NCBI GenBank assembly: GCA_034423575.1
Contig: DAOUIF010000084.1
Location: forward strand, 1-64,000
DNA: 64,000 nt
Reading direction: 5' to 3'
Origin: Bin87 sp034423575
GTDB lineage: Bacteria; Chloroflexota; Dehalococcoidia; Lucifugimonadales; UBA3495
A program made the translations under genes and the position numbers. Below, in pieces: positions 24,875 to 34,400 of the stretch; positions within the stretch are counted from its first letter, which is position 1; each line of letters begins with the position of its first letter. The notes beneath the pieces were generated by a model, which had not been told where the DNA came from, did not search any database, and worked only from the letters and a program-made list of their open reading frames with translations.

Positions 24875-25144
24875 ATGCCGGCCACCAAACGACAAACGTG
24901 TCCCTGTTGCGCGGAGACCAACAATATTGTGAGCCGCCACCGCAGGCGGGGCGAGACGGTGGTCCGAGAGCGATTCTGCAGAGGGTGCCGTCAAAGGTTC
25001 TACACCGTGGCGCGCGACGATGAAACTGAGCTTCATTGCGGCAATCCCTTCGCGTCCAGAGCGCGGACGCGGCCCCCGGCTGCGACTTACCCTGGGGAAG
25101 CAACGACGCCCGGCGAACGGTTCGAGGCCACGTCCGACGGGTGA
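24875..25144 (+). CDS. NrdR-type zinc-ribbon protein without ATP cone
   Basis: This is an 89-aa protein. Residues 9-43 have C-P-C-C...RRRGETVVRERFCRGCRQRFYTV, very like the zinc ribbon of the ribonucleotide-reductase repressor NrdR. The ATP-cone domain that makes NrdR a nucleotide sensor is missing; only about 45 low-complexity residues (RTRPPAATYPGEATTPGE) follow. It may be a stand-alone zinc-ribbon nucleic-acid-binding protein or a truncated NrdR relative. It is 6 bp downstream of a membrane protein gene. Confidence 0.6.
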   Translation: MPATKRQTCPCCAETNNIVSRHRRRGETVVRERFCRGCRQRFYTVARDDETELHCGNPFASRARTRPPAATYPGEATTPGERFEATSDG

Positions 25145-25209
25145 TAGCCGTCTGGCAGACCACCAATATGTTCTAGACAGCCAGGGATGACACCGGCACC
25201 GGAGAATGG

Positions 25210-26115
25210 ATGATGAGATGCGTCGTGACTGGAGGGTGCGGATTTATCGGCACGCACCTGGTTGACCGGTTGGTGCGCGATGGTCATCAGGTCATAGTGC
25301 TGGACGATCTGTCCACCGGCAATCTGGAGCGGCTCAACCCGTCGGCAAAACCTCTATATTGTTCCGTGACGGATGCGGACACGCTGGCATCCGCAACGGA
25401 GGGCGCCGAGGTGGTGTTTCACACGGCAGCCTGGGCTCGCATAGCTCGTTCGGTTGACGATCCGGTGGGCACACACGAGGTCAACGTTACGGGGACCCTG
25501 AACGTGCTGCGGGCGGCGCAGGTCAACGGCGTGCGCCGGGTGATCAACTCGTCCTCGTCCAGCGTGTACGGCGACCAGCCGACTCACCTGATGTGCGAGG
25601 ACATGACGCCAAACCCCAAGTCGCCTTACGCTTTGCAAAAGCTGATGGGCGAGCAATACGCGAACATGTTCGCGGGGCTGTTCGGCATGAGTATCGTGTC
25701 TCTGCGCTATTTCAACGTTTATGGGCCCGGGCAGCCGTCAGAGGGGCAGTATTCGCTGGTGATTCCGCGGTTCCTTCGCATGCGGCGCGAGGGCAGTCCT
25801 CTGACCGTTTACGGCGACGGCGAGCAAACCCGCTCCTACACCCATGTGTCGGACATAGTGGAAGCCAACGTACTTGCCGCCAGCTCAGACCTGCCGCCGG
25901 CATGTCATGTCGCTTTGAATATAGGCACCGCACAGGAGACTTCGGTCAATGACATCGCCGCTGCTATCGGCGGTCCGGTTCAGCACATTGTGCCCAACCC
26001 CAGGCGAGAGTTTGAAGAGGCCCGGAAAGCAGCCGACTGCTCACTGGCCCGGTCGGTCATCGGATGGGAGCCGCGGGTCGCGTTCGCCGACGGCATCAAG
26101 GACCTTCTGCAATAG
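25210..26115 (+). CDS. NAD-dependent sugar epimerase/dehydratase (extended SDR)
   Basis: This is a 301-aa extended short-chain dehydrogenase resembling UDP-glucose 4-epimerase. It has the Rossmann motif GGCGFIGTH, the acidic residue of VLDDLSTGN, the Ser/Thr of NSSSSSVYG, the catalytic Y-x3-K in PYALQK, RYFNVYGPGQ and the sugar-domain TVYGDGEQTRSYTHVSDIV. It would interconvert nucleotide sugars for envelope polysaccharide, which fits the glycosyltransferases next to it. Two adjacent ATGs (25210, 25213) follow GGAG. Its last 75 bases overlap the 3' end of the convergent GT-C gene. Confidence 0.92.
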   Translation: MMRCVVTGGCGFIGTHLVDRLVRDGHQVIVLDDLSTGNLERLNPSAKPLYCSVTDADTLASATEGAEVVFHTAAWARIARSVDDPVGTHEVNVTGTLNVLRAAQVNGVRRVINSSSSSVYGDQPTHLMCEDMTPNPKSPYALQKLMGEQYANMFAGLFGMSIVSLRYFNVYGPGQPSEGQYSLVIPRFLRMRREGSPLTVYGDGEQTRSYTHVSDIVEANVLAASSDLPPACHVALNIGTAQETSVNDIAAAIGGPVQHIVPNPRREFEEARKAADCSLARSVIGWEPRVAFADGIKDLLQ

Positions 26116-27525
26116 CCGTTGCCCACCGCTGTTGATCTCGGACCACACAGTCATCGCTGTGGCGACGACGAATGCCGCCCACCACGCGTAGGTAAGCTGC
26201 CAGGTTTCGGCGCTCCACAAGGTGTAGAGCGGGAACAGCCCAGCGGTGGCCTGAAACGGCACGAATGTCATATCGAAGGGATCCACCGCGATGGTGATTT
26301 CTCTGATTCGTCCAGCGTGAGCCAGGCCGGCGGTGAACGCCAGAGTGCATGCGCCCATCAGTGCAACTACCATCTTCATGGCCGATGAGCAGCGACCGAT
26401 CAGCAAGGTCAGCGGAATGACGAACAGTGGCAGCACGGTCAGCATCGTGCGACCGGGGAACCACCAGCCCATCATGGTAATCGCGACGAAGGTCGCGATC
26501 AGCAGTTGTATGGCGATCAGGATAAGCACCAGGCGAAGCTCCCACGTGCGAATAATCAACAACGCCAATGCGGGAGCCGCCGCAAGCAACAACGGCGCCC
26601 ACCGGCCGATCCCGAAGCGGCGGTCCAGGAACAAACCCCAGATGCGATAGTAGCGCTCCTCGAATGCTAGGTGGCCGCCGAGGATCTGGGCCGTGCCCAA
26701 ATCCGCATAGACCGAATTGACCCCATAGGGAGTCAGGCCACCGAAGACATGCAGGTGGAACCAGATAAACACAGTCGCCGATGGGACGCCCGCCGCTAGA
26801 AGGGAGGTCCGTCCTGCCCAATCGGCCCGCAACAGGAAATAGGCGGCCACCGGGACCGCCAGCACCGTGTACTTGGAACCCAGCCAGCACAGCGCGGTCA
26901 GCGCAACCGCGAGAAACAAGGCGTCGGAGATACCCGCCCGGTTGCGCCGGGTGGCAATCAGCAGGGCCACGACCAATGCCAGGGCCCCCGGAAACTCGGG
27001 GTAAATCTCCGTAGAGTAGACGAACGCCGTCGCCGTCAGGCCTACTCCCAGGGTCGCCGCCCAGCAGATCACCCGGTGTCCCGTGAGCCGGTCGGCCAGC
27101 ACGAAAGCCAGCGACATGGTGACCGCAGCCATGAGCATCAGCTGGACTTGGGTTCCGAGCAGTCCGCCCAGGCCGAACCCAGGGATCACCAAAACTGACA
27201 GCCCCGGGTTGTGCGGGCTGAGCAACCGACCATCGGCCGTGGGAACCGACTGGTACCACAGGCCGTCGGCATGGTCGAAGAACCGCTCGTAGGACTTGGC
27301 GTCATATTGGTTTTGCAGGTCCAAATCGCCATCGACCAGGAGGCTCTGGGTGGTCAGCAGGTAGAATGGCTCGTCCCCGGTGATGGTCGCGCCCCGACTG
27401 GCACGAAGGTCAATCGAGAACGCGTACGCAACGGATAGCAACAGGAAGAGAGCCGCCGCCCACAGCAGCAGCTCCCTTCCGAGAATGATTCGGCGTATGT
27501 TGCGTGGAATAGTGCTGGTGATCAC
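26041..27525 (-). CDS. GT-C-type polytopic membrane glycosyltransferase
   Basis: This is a 494-aa membrane protein with about a dozen helices. The first extracytoplasmic loop carries ATITGDEPFYLLTTQSLLVDGDLDLQNQYD, the D-E pair and context of GT-C (PMT/ArnT-like) transferases that use polyprenyl-linked sugars. It starts at a GTG overlapping the stop of the iron-type binding protein (GTGA), so it ends a four-gene minus-strand operon. Its own 3' end overlaps the convergent epimerase gene by 75 bp. The acceptor is unknown. Confidence 0.8.
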   Translation of the reverse strand: MITSTIPRNIRRIILGRELLLWAAALFLLLSVAYAFSIDLRASRGATITGDEPFYLLTTQSLLVDGDLDLQNQYDAKSYERFFDHADGLWYQSVPTADGRLLSPHNPGLSVLVIPGFGLGGLLGTQVQLMLMAAVTMSLAFVLADRLTGHRVICWAATLGVGLTATAFVYSTEIYPEFPGALALVVALLIATRRNRAGISDALFLAVALTALCWLGSKYTVLAVPVAAYFLLRADWAGRTSLLAAGVPSATVFIWFHLHVFGGLTPYGVNSVYADLGTAQILGGHLAFEERYYRIWGLFLDRRFGIGRWAPLLLAAAPALALLIIRTWELRLVLILIAIQLLIATFVAITMMGWWFPGRTMLTVLPLFVIPLTLLIGRCSSAMKMVVALMGACTLAFTAGLAHAGRIREITIAVDPFDMTFVPFQATAGLFPLYTLWSAETWQLTYAWWAAFVVATAMTVWSEINSGGQRLLQKVLDAVGERDPRLPSDDRPGQ

Positions 27526-28715
27526 GGCAAAACGCCGGTCTCCCTGAGAAGCCTGAGAGTGCCCTCGAGGTCGTTGAGGTTCCCCAGGTCCACGTCGGGT
27601 GGGTCAAGCGACGCCATCGGCGGCAGATCGCCCTCTGGTTGGACCCCGGCAGACACTGGGTACTCCTTGATTTCCTGCGCAAAGTAGGTTTGCGCCGGCT
27701 CTGTCAGCAGGAACTCCACGAATATCTCGGCTATGTCCTGGTTTTCAGAGGGTTCCAGGATGCCAACGCCGGCCACCAGCACCAGCGCGCCGGGGTCGCC
27801 GTTGCCGATGTAGTGGTTGCGGGCGCCGAACCCCTGCCCGTGCTCCTCCAGGAACCGCTCGAGATAATAGTGGTTGACGAACCCAACATCCACTTCGCCG
27901 GCCGCCGCGGCGGTCACAATGGTCGTGTTGTTGGGATAGTCAACCGCATCGTTGTCCCTAATTCCCTCCAGCCATTTACGCGCCGCGTCCTCGCCGATGG
28001 TGAGGCGCAGGGCCGTAACGAAAGCCTGGAAGGAACCGTTGCGCGGCGCCCAGCCGACACGTCCCCGCCATTCCGGAGCGGTGAAATCCAGGATGGAAGG
28101 CGGCAGGTCAGCCTCCGGGTCAATGGCGTCGGTATTGTAGATAATGGTGCGCGCCCGGCCCGATGTGCCGATCCAAAGGCCGGCCGGCGAGCGGAACCGC
28201 GGGTCCACCTTGTCCAACGTTTTTTGGGGGATTTGGGCAAGCATGCCCGAATCGGCCAGGATGCCCAGCGAGCCGGGGTCCTGCATGAACACCACGTCGG
28301 CCGGAGTATTGCCGCCCTCTTCCAGCAGCGTCGCCGCGGTGGACGCGCTGCCGGCGTACTTGACCCTGATGTCAATCCCGGTTTGCTCGCCAAAGGCCAG
28401 CAGCAGGGGATGGACGAGGGTCTGCGACCGGCCCGAGTAAACTGTGAGAGTACGGTCGGTGTAGTCGGGCGGCAACGGCCGGGCCGGAACGGCGGTCGGC
28501 GCCGGGGCCGGGGCCACGGGCGCCGCCGTCGGCGCGGAGACTACCGCGGCCGGCTGGGTGGCCGGTGCGGGAGCCGCAGAGGGCGGTGACTTGGCGCCCC
28601 CGGCCGACGGCGAGGCAGTGCTGCCCCCGCCGCAGGCCATCAGCGCTATCGCCACCAATAACGTTGCCAGTATCAGCAGAAACTGCGGACCCGCCTGGCG
28701 ACGAAGATGAGCCAT
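27522..28715 (-). CDS. iron(III)-type ABC transporter solute-binding lipoprotein
   Basis: This is a 397-aa lipoprotein. The signal peptide ends in the lipobox IALMAC (C28), followed by a Pro/Ala linker of about 60 residues. The rest is a class II periplasmic-binding fold like FbpA/FutA: LTVYSGRSQTLVHPLLLAFGEQTGIDIRVKY, ADVVFMQDPGSLG, SGRARTIIYNT, DFTAPEWRGRVGWAPRNGSF, and FVNHYYLERF with the Tyr pair that binds ferric iron. ATG 28715 has GGGAGAAG upstream. The permease and ATPase are not in the window, so they lie elsewhere or are shared. It sits between the duplicated lipoprotein and the GT-C gene in one operon. Confidence 0.9.
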   Translation of the reverse strand: MAHLRRQAGPQFLLILATLLVAIALMACGGGSTASPSAGGAKSPPSAAPAPATQPAAVVSAPTAAPVAPAPAPTAVPARPLPPDYTDRTLTVYSGRSQTLVHPLLLAFGEQTGIDIRVKYAGSASTAATLLEEGGNTPADVVFMQDPGSLGILADSGMLAQIPQKTLDKVDPRFRSPAGLWIGTSGRARTIIYNTDAIDPEADLPPSILDFTAPEWRGRVGWAPRNGSFQAFVTALRLTIGEDAARKWLEGIRDNDAVDYPNNTTIVTAAAAGEVDVGFVNHYYLERFLEEHGQGFGARNHYIGNGDPGALVLVAGVGILEPSENQDIAEIFVEFLLTEPAQTYFAQEIKEYPVSAGVQPEGDLPPMASLDPPDVDLGNLNDLEGTLRLLRETGVLP

Positions 28716-28747
28716 TCTGGTCTTCTCCCTGTGTTTGGGATTGATCA

Positions 28748-31393
28748 TTAGTAGCCGGTTATGAGGTCGTCATCCGTCAACAAGAGCGCCGACGCAACCC
28801 CGTTCAGGGCGGCCAGCGCCGCGTCGCGCGACGCCTCGGTGATATCGTCCGCGTCGGCGGTGACGTAGGCCATGATGGTCTCGTCAGCCGACGGATCGGC
28901 CGCCGCGACCTCAGGCTGGATCGACTCGTAGAATGCCAGGGCTTCCACCTGGTGGGTGCCCGGGTCCTTGCCTTCCGCGACGTCCGCCTGTGACACGCCA
29001 ATGTACCTGACGGTAGCCAGGTAGAAAATGGCGTTAAAGCGCGAGAACACTTCCTGGGCCGCAGCATTGCACGCGGCGGCGTCGCCGTTTTCGGCGGCCT
29101 GACGCACGCGTTCGAAGGCTTCCCTCAGCGGGATGTCGATGGTGCCCTCGCGGCCGAAGTTGCCTTCACGGCTGCGGGCCAGCCTGGACAACGAGTAGGG
29201 GTAACTCCCATCGTCGCCCGGGAGGCCGACATAGATCCCCCAGCCCTCGTCGACATCACCCGAGTCCAGGTCGGCACAGCCGCCGATCACATAGTGCTTG
29301 GACCAGTGATAGAGGATCCGAAGAATGCCCTTGTTGATGGCTTGGCGCTTCTGGGCATCGGTCCAATCGGCAGCGGCGCCGCGTCCGCGTACCGTGTTGT
29401 TGATGGACGAGTCCAGGAAGGTACCGGACCCATAGTACTCGGTTGCCAGGGGGAATTCCTCGCCGCGTTCGGGATCACGAGCAAAGCCGCGGAGGGTCTT
29501 GCTGCGGACGCCGATGCGGGTGTGATGCCCAACCTCGTACAGCAGGAAGATTTCTGCTGCGGGCAAAGGCTTCCCGTCATTGATGACGTTGGTCAGCGCC
29601 GCGATCTCCTGGTAATCCGAGGGGATCTTCTGATAATGCTCTCGGTTGGTTGTGGCGTGGTAGTACCCGTCGGACGGGCTCGGGACGCTCCGGTCCGTCT
29701 CGTGAGGGAGATTCACCGGGATGAACACGCTGGAGGAGAGGTCCAGATCGCCGGTGTAAGGTGACGCCGCGCCGCCGGGCCCGTCGCCAGTGTCGGAGGT
29801 GTACTCAGTGATGAGGTCGCTGTCGTCCAGCATGAGCGCCGAGGCAGTGCCGTTGAGCGCAGCGAGCACGTCGTCACGCGCGGTAATTGAAATCTCGCTG
29901 CCCTCGGCGGTCAGGTAATCCATGATCGTCTCGTCGGCAGCCGGGTCCGCCTTGGCGACATCGGGCTGAATCGACTGGTAGAACGCCAGGGCTTCGACCT
30001 GGTGGGTTCCCAGGGCGTCTCGGTCACCGGCCTGTGCATCATCCAGCACGCGCCCGACGTACCTGACGGTGGCGAGGTAGAACATGGCGTTGAAACGCGA
30101 GTAAACCTCGTTGGTCGCGATTTCCAGAACGTCGGCATCGCCGTCGTCAGCGGCCTGCCGGGCCCGGTCCATGGCCTCGCGCAACGGGATGTCAATGGTG
30201 CCTGTCCGCCCGAAGTTGCCCTCGCGCGCCTGGGCCAAGGCGGCCAAAGAGTTCGGATACCGCCCGTCAACTTCCTCGCCAACGTAGACAGCCCAGGCTT
30301 CGTCAATCAGGCGGGAGCTCATGCGATCCTGGCCGATGATCATGTAGAACTTGGCCCAGTGGTACAGAATACGGAGCATGCCCTTGTTGACCGCCTGGCG
30401 CTTCTGAGCGTCGGAGTAGTCGGCTGCTTCGCCACGCCCACGGACTACATTCTCGATCGGATCGTCAAGGAAAGTATCGGAACCATAGAACTCGGCCGAC
30501 TCAGGGTAATACCTGGATGGTGTGGAACCGGCCGCGAAGCTCCGGAGAGTGCGGCTCTGCGGGCCGAGACGTGTGTGCGAACCGGCTTCGTACAGGAGCC
30601 AGATCTCAGCCGCAGGGAAGGGCTTGCCCTCCTTGATCACGTTGGTCAGCTTGGCTATTTCCTGGTAATCCGTGGATATCTTTGCGTAGATCTCCCGGTT
30701 GGTTGTGGCGGTGTAATACCCGTCGGAAGCGGTGGGACCCTCGGTCTCATAGCTCAGGTTGACAGGTATCCTCAGCCCGCCGGCTTCGACCTGGGCCGTC
30801 ATCGCGCCGGTGGCAGTGCCCGACGCCGAACCGGTGTGCGTTCCAGTGCCGGATGCCGAGGCGGTGCCCGTTCCCGTGTGAGTGTGGGTGCCAGTGCCCG
30901 TATGAGTGCCAGTGCCGGTGCCGGTTCCGGTCCCTGTCCCGGTAGCCGTGCCAGTCCCGGTGCCAGTGCCAGTCCCGGTACCCGTGCCCGTTCCAGTACC
31001 CGTTCCCCCGGAATCGCCGCCGATCACCTGTATGGTGGGACGGTCTTCACCCCGGCGAACTGCCTCATCAGCCGTCGCCTGAGCGTTGGCTGCGGCTTCC
31101 CCGGCCGCCGACGCGGCCGCCTGAGCCGTTTCTGCAGCCGCCTGGGCCTGGTTCGCCCTGGTCTCTGCTGCAGCCGCCCGGGCTTGCGCCTCGGCGGCCT
31201 GCCCACTGGCCTGCGCCAGCTGGGCCTGGGCCGCGGCGATCGCCGCATCCAGGGCCGACGTGTCGGGCGCGGGTGCGGGCTGTGGCTCCGGCTGACACGC
31301 CAGCGCCAGCACAAGCACCATGGATACCGCCAATCCGGCGATCCAATGCGTGCGTCGAGGGCTTCTTCCCAACTTCGTCATGTGATGAAGCAC
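28748..31393 (-). CDS. lipoprotein with coiled coil, Thr-Gly/His tract and duplicated domain (possible iron-uptake factor)
   Basis: This is an 881-aa lipoprotein with a lipobox LALAC (C33). Residues 45-115 are an Ala/Gln-rich coiled coil. Residues 129-197 are a (Gly-Thr) tract with interspersed His (THTGTGTHTHTG). Then two copies of a roughly 330-residue domain follow (about 206-535 and 555-881). They share DGYYxATTNRExYxKI, DYQEIAxLTNVI, PAAEIxLLYE, VRGRGxAAD, REGNFGRxGTIDIPLREA, FSRFNAxFYLATVRYIG and GTHQVEALAFY. I do not know the domain with certainty. The setting among imelysins, an iron-binding lipoprotein and a DtxR regulator suggests iron assimilation, perhaps related to FEA1-type proteins. 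GTG 31393 has AGGAGG 9 bases upstream. Confidence 0.75.
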   Translation of the reverse strand: MLHHMTKLGRSPRRTHWIAGLAVSMVLVLALACQPEPQPAPAPDTSALDAAIAAAQAQLAQASGQAAEAQARAAAAETRANQAQAAAETAQAAASAAGEAAANAQATADEAVRRGEDRPTIQVIGGDSGGTGTGTGTGTGTGTGTGTGTATGTGTGTGTGTGTHTGTGTHTHTGTGTASASGTGTHTGSASGTATGAMTAQVEAGGLRIPVNLSYETEGPTASDGYYTATTNREIYAKISTDYQEIAKLTNVIKEGKPFPAAEIWLLYEAGSHTRLGPQSRTLRSFAAGSTPSRYYPESAEFYGSDTFLDDPIENVVRGRGEAADYSDAQKRQAVNKGMLRILYHWAKFYMIIGQDRMSSRLIDEAWAVYVGEEVDGRYPNSLAALAQAREGNFGRTGTIDIPLREAMDRARQAADDGDADVLEIATNEVYSRFNAMFYLATVRYVGRVLDDAQAGDRDALGTHQVEALAFYQSIQPDVAKADPAADETIMDYLTAEGSEISITARDDVLAALNGTASALMLDDSDLITEYTSDTGDGPGGAASPYTGDLDLSSSVFIPVNLPHETDRSVPSPSDGYYHATTNREHYQKIPSDYQEIAALTNVINDGKPLPAAEIFLLYEVGHHTRIGVRSKTLRGFARDPERGEEFPLATEYYGSGTFLDSSINNTVRGRGAAADWTDAQKRQAINKGILRILYHWSKHYVIGGCADLDSGDVDEGWGIYVGLPGDDGSYPYSLSRLARSREGNFGREGTIDIPLREAFERVRQAAENGDAAACNAAAQEVFSRFNAIFYLATVRYIGVSQADVAEGKDPGTHQVEALAFYESIQPEVAAADPSADETIMAYVTADADDITEASRDAALAALNGVASALLLTDDDLITGY

Positions 31394-31426
31394 TTTGCCT
31401 ATCCTCCTGGTCGATGATTTGCTCGA

Positions 31427-34400
31427 CTACTTGCTCAGCATCTCCCGGAGCATCCCGGTGGGGACGCGCCAGAGGTACTTAGGACCGATGAACGAACTGC
31501 CCTGGGTGCGCCGCCGGTACGCAACAGGTACTTCCCGCATCCGCATACCCTTTTTCAGCAGATCGAGGGTGAGCACCTGGGCGTAGTTGTAATCGTGGAT
31601 GATTTCGGCGCACTCCAGCGCCCGGCGCGAGAAAGCCCGGAACCCGGTCTGCCCATCGGTGATACGGCGTCCAGTTGCCAAACTGAGCAGGCCGGTGAAC
31701 GCGATATTGCCGATGCGTCGGAACACCCGTTGATCCGGGCGGTTGTCGAGGTAGCGCGATCCCAAAACGTAATCCGCTTCCCCGGACTCGATGGGCGCCA
31801 GCAGGTCGGGGATCTGCTCCGGCGGATACTCACCGTCGGCGTCCACGTACACGGCGGCCCGCGCGTCCAGTTCGTTGGCGGTGGCCAAGCCGGTGCGCAG
31901 CGCGGCGCCCAGGCCCCGGTTGCGCTGGTGCGAAACGACCACATCAGCACCGTGTTGGTGCGCGATTTCCGCCGTGCCGTCAGTGGATCCGTCGTCCACC
32001 ACGATCACCTTGAGGTCAGGCCGGTCGTTCCGAGGGATCCGGGCCAGTGTGGCCGGCAGGTTCTCCGACTCGTTGTAGGCGGGAACGATCACGGCGACGG
32101 GTCGGGTCATTTCATCGGCATCGGGTATCCCGAGGACTTGACCCACCGACTGTGCCGGCGGTTCGACGCCAAGGTAGTAGGCGATGGTGGCGGTCACGTC
32201 CATGACCGATTTGGGGTCTTCGACGGACCCCTGCAATTCAACGCCCTTTCCCCACATGATGCAGGGCACATACCGCTCCGTCGGGCCCATGTGGCCGTGC
32301 CCGCCGATGCCGATACCCTGCCCATGATCGGCGGTGATGATGACCGTCGCGCCTTCCAGGTAGCCGATGGAATCGCACCACCCCAGGAAGTCCTCGATGT
32401 GGCGGTCGCTGTCCTCGATCTTGGCGAGGTACTCGGAGTTGTAGCTACCCCGGGCGTGCCCGGTCTGGTCAACGCTGAGGAGTTGCAGGACGATCAGGTC
32501 GGGGTCGTCCCGTTCAATCACCGCCTTGGCCCTCGCTTTCAGGGCATCATCGATCTCGTCGTTGTTGGTGACAGCAGTGACGGTTTCAATGTCGGTTTCG
32601 CCGAAGGCATCCACGAGGTGGGCGATCCCCACCAGCTTCCCAGTCAAGCCGCCGGCCCGCAGCGCGTCGAAGATGGTCTCGCACTTGACCCCCAGGCTGG
32701 GCACGAAATTGCTGGACATCCCGTGGACGCGCGGCGGCGCTCCGGTGAACATGGAGCTGAACCCCGTCACGGTGCGTGCCGGGTACACGGTAGACGTATC
32801 GACGTAATCGACGCCCTCCTGGCGGAGCTTGTCGATAAACGGGGTGTCGGCTTCCTCGAGACGGTCGAACCGGCAGCCGTCGATGACTATGGTAATGAAG
32901 CGGCGCGATATTCTCCTGCCGGCCTCGGCCCGCAGACGAGTCGGCACCAGGGACGGCGCCGGAGGCCAGGTGAAGAACCACTGGTGCAGCAGCAAGGCGG
33001 TTATCGCGACACCGAGTGCGAAGCCTTCGACCGCCGCAAAGGTCCAGACTGTGGGACTTGCCACCAACATCTGGAATGCGAGCGCCAATATAACGAGCTT
33101 GGGTATCTGCTCCAGGAAGTTGCCGCTCGTCGGGTCGGGGTTTTCCAGCACCAGCCGCCAAAAGCGGGTGAAGTTGAACCACGACGTCCCGATGCGCAAG
33201 TGGTAATAGATGGTGCCCCACAGAACGATGGTGAAGGTGAGATACACCCCCAGGATCAGGCCGATTGCGATGAAATCAAAGAACCGGAACGCGGCCAGGA
33301 AAATTCCCAAGTACACCCACAGTGCAATCCGCAATTTCAAAGGGAAATCGAAGCGGTAGAAGATCACCAGCATCGGGGCCAGCGCCAGCAGCGCGAGTCC
33401 GGCCCGTAGCCAGTAGCCGCCGTCAGTGAGGTGGGGGATGCTCAGCAGCCCGAGAATCCCCAAGGTGAACACCGGCGTGAATGGCTTGCCCTCGTTGAGA
33501 ACGTTCCAGGCACGGGCGGCGAATATCTCGAACCGGGAGGCGTGTTTGTCGCCTTCTGCCGAACCTCGGAGAGCCCCCAATCCTTTTAGGGGAATGGCGT
33601 CGCGAACCGCCACCAGCGTGAACGCGGCTGCCACCGTGTACGAGTACGCGAATTTGAGGCCGTGGGTGAGGACCGCCAGCGCCAACCCTTCCTGCCAGGG
33701 CACGCCCATGGCGAACAGCGCGCCGGTCATGCTGGCCTCATATACGCCAATGCCGCCGGGCGTCACGTGAAACACCTGGAACAGGATGGTGAACGCCGTG
33801 ACACCGATCAGGGCGGCCACGGACAGTTCCACTCCCAGCGCCTCCGCGGCCACCAACAGCACGCCAGCCTCGAGCGCCCAACTGGGGAGAGTCCACAGCG
33901 TCGCCCTGAGGATGCGTCCTGCGGAGATCTGGGCCAACTGCGTTCGCAAACCGTTTATGCTGCCCTGCAGGAATTGGGGCAAGACGCGGTCGAAGGTACG
34001 GTAGCGCAGCAATGCCAGGGCTGTCCCCGCGCCGGCCACAACGACGACCGGGATCGCCAGGCTCCGCAACCAATCTGCCCGGCTGTCCAGCGAGGTCACC
34101 AACGCGCCACACACTCCGGCGATCAGGATCAGGCATCCGAAGTCCAGGAGACGCGCAACCGCAGTGGTGGCGGCCGCTTCGCTGAGGGGTATGCCGCGGC
34201 GGGCCGCCAGCAGTGGCCGGGCGGCCTCGCCCAACTTGAACGGGAGCACGTGGTTGGCGAGGAGCGCCGCCTGGAGACAGGTGAACAGCCCGAACATTCC
34301 AGACCTAGTGGTCATCAGTTGGCGCCACGCCACCGCGCGTAGTGCGAACGCCGCCGTATAGGTGACCACGAGCACCGCGAGCAAATCCGCACGCCGGGCC

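Noticed and set aside
30830..31010. CRISPR-like or tandem non-coding repeat
   Set aside because: The repetition is the codon pattern of a Gly-Thr tract inside a long intact lipoprotein gene; there are no constant repeats with unique spacers.
30002..31417. 471-codon plus-strand frame opposite the duplicated-domain lipoprotein
   Set aside because: Low-complexity antisense shadow; the minus-strand frame has a lipobox, a Shine-Dalgarno and a duplicated domain.
31595..33409. 604-codon plus-strand frame opposite the flippase/phosphodiesterase/GT2 gene
   Set aside because: It is the mirror of a high-GC gene with clear family motifs; its translation is Arg/His/Gly-rich without domains or a Shine-Dalgarno.
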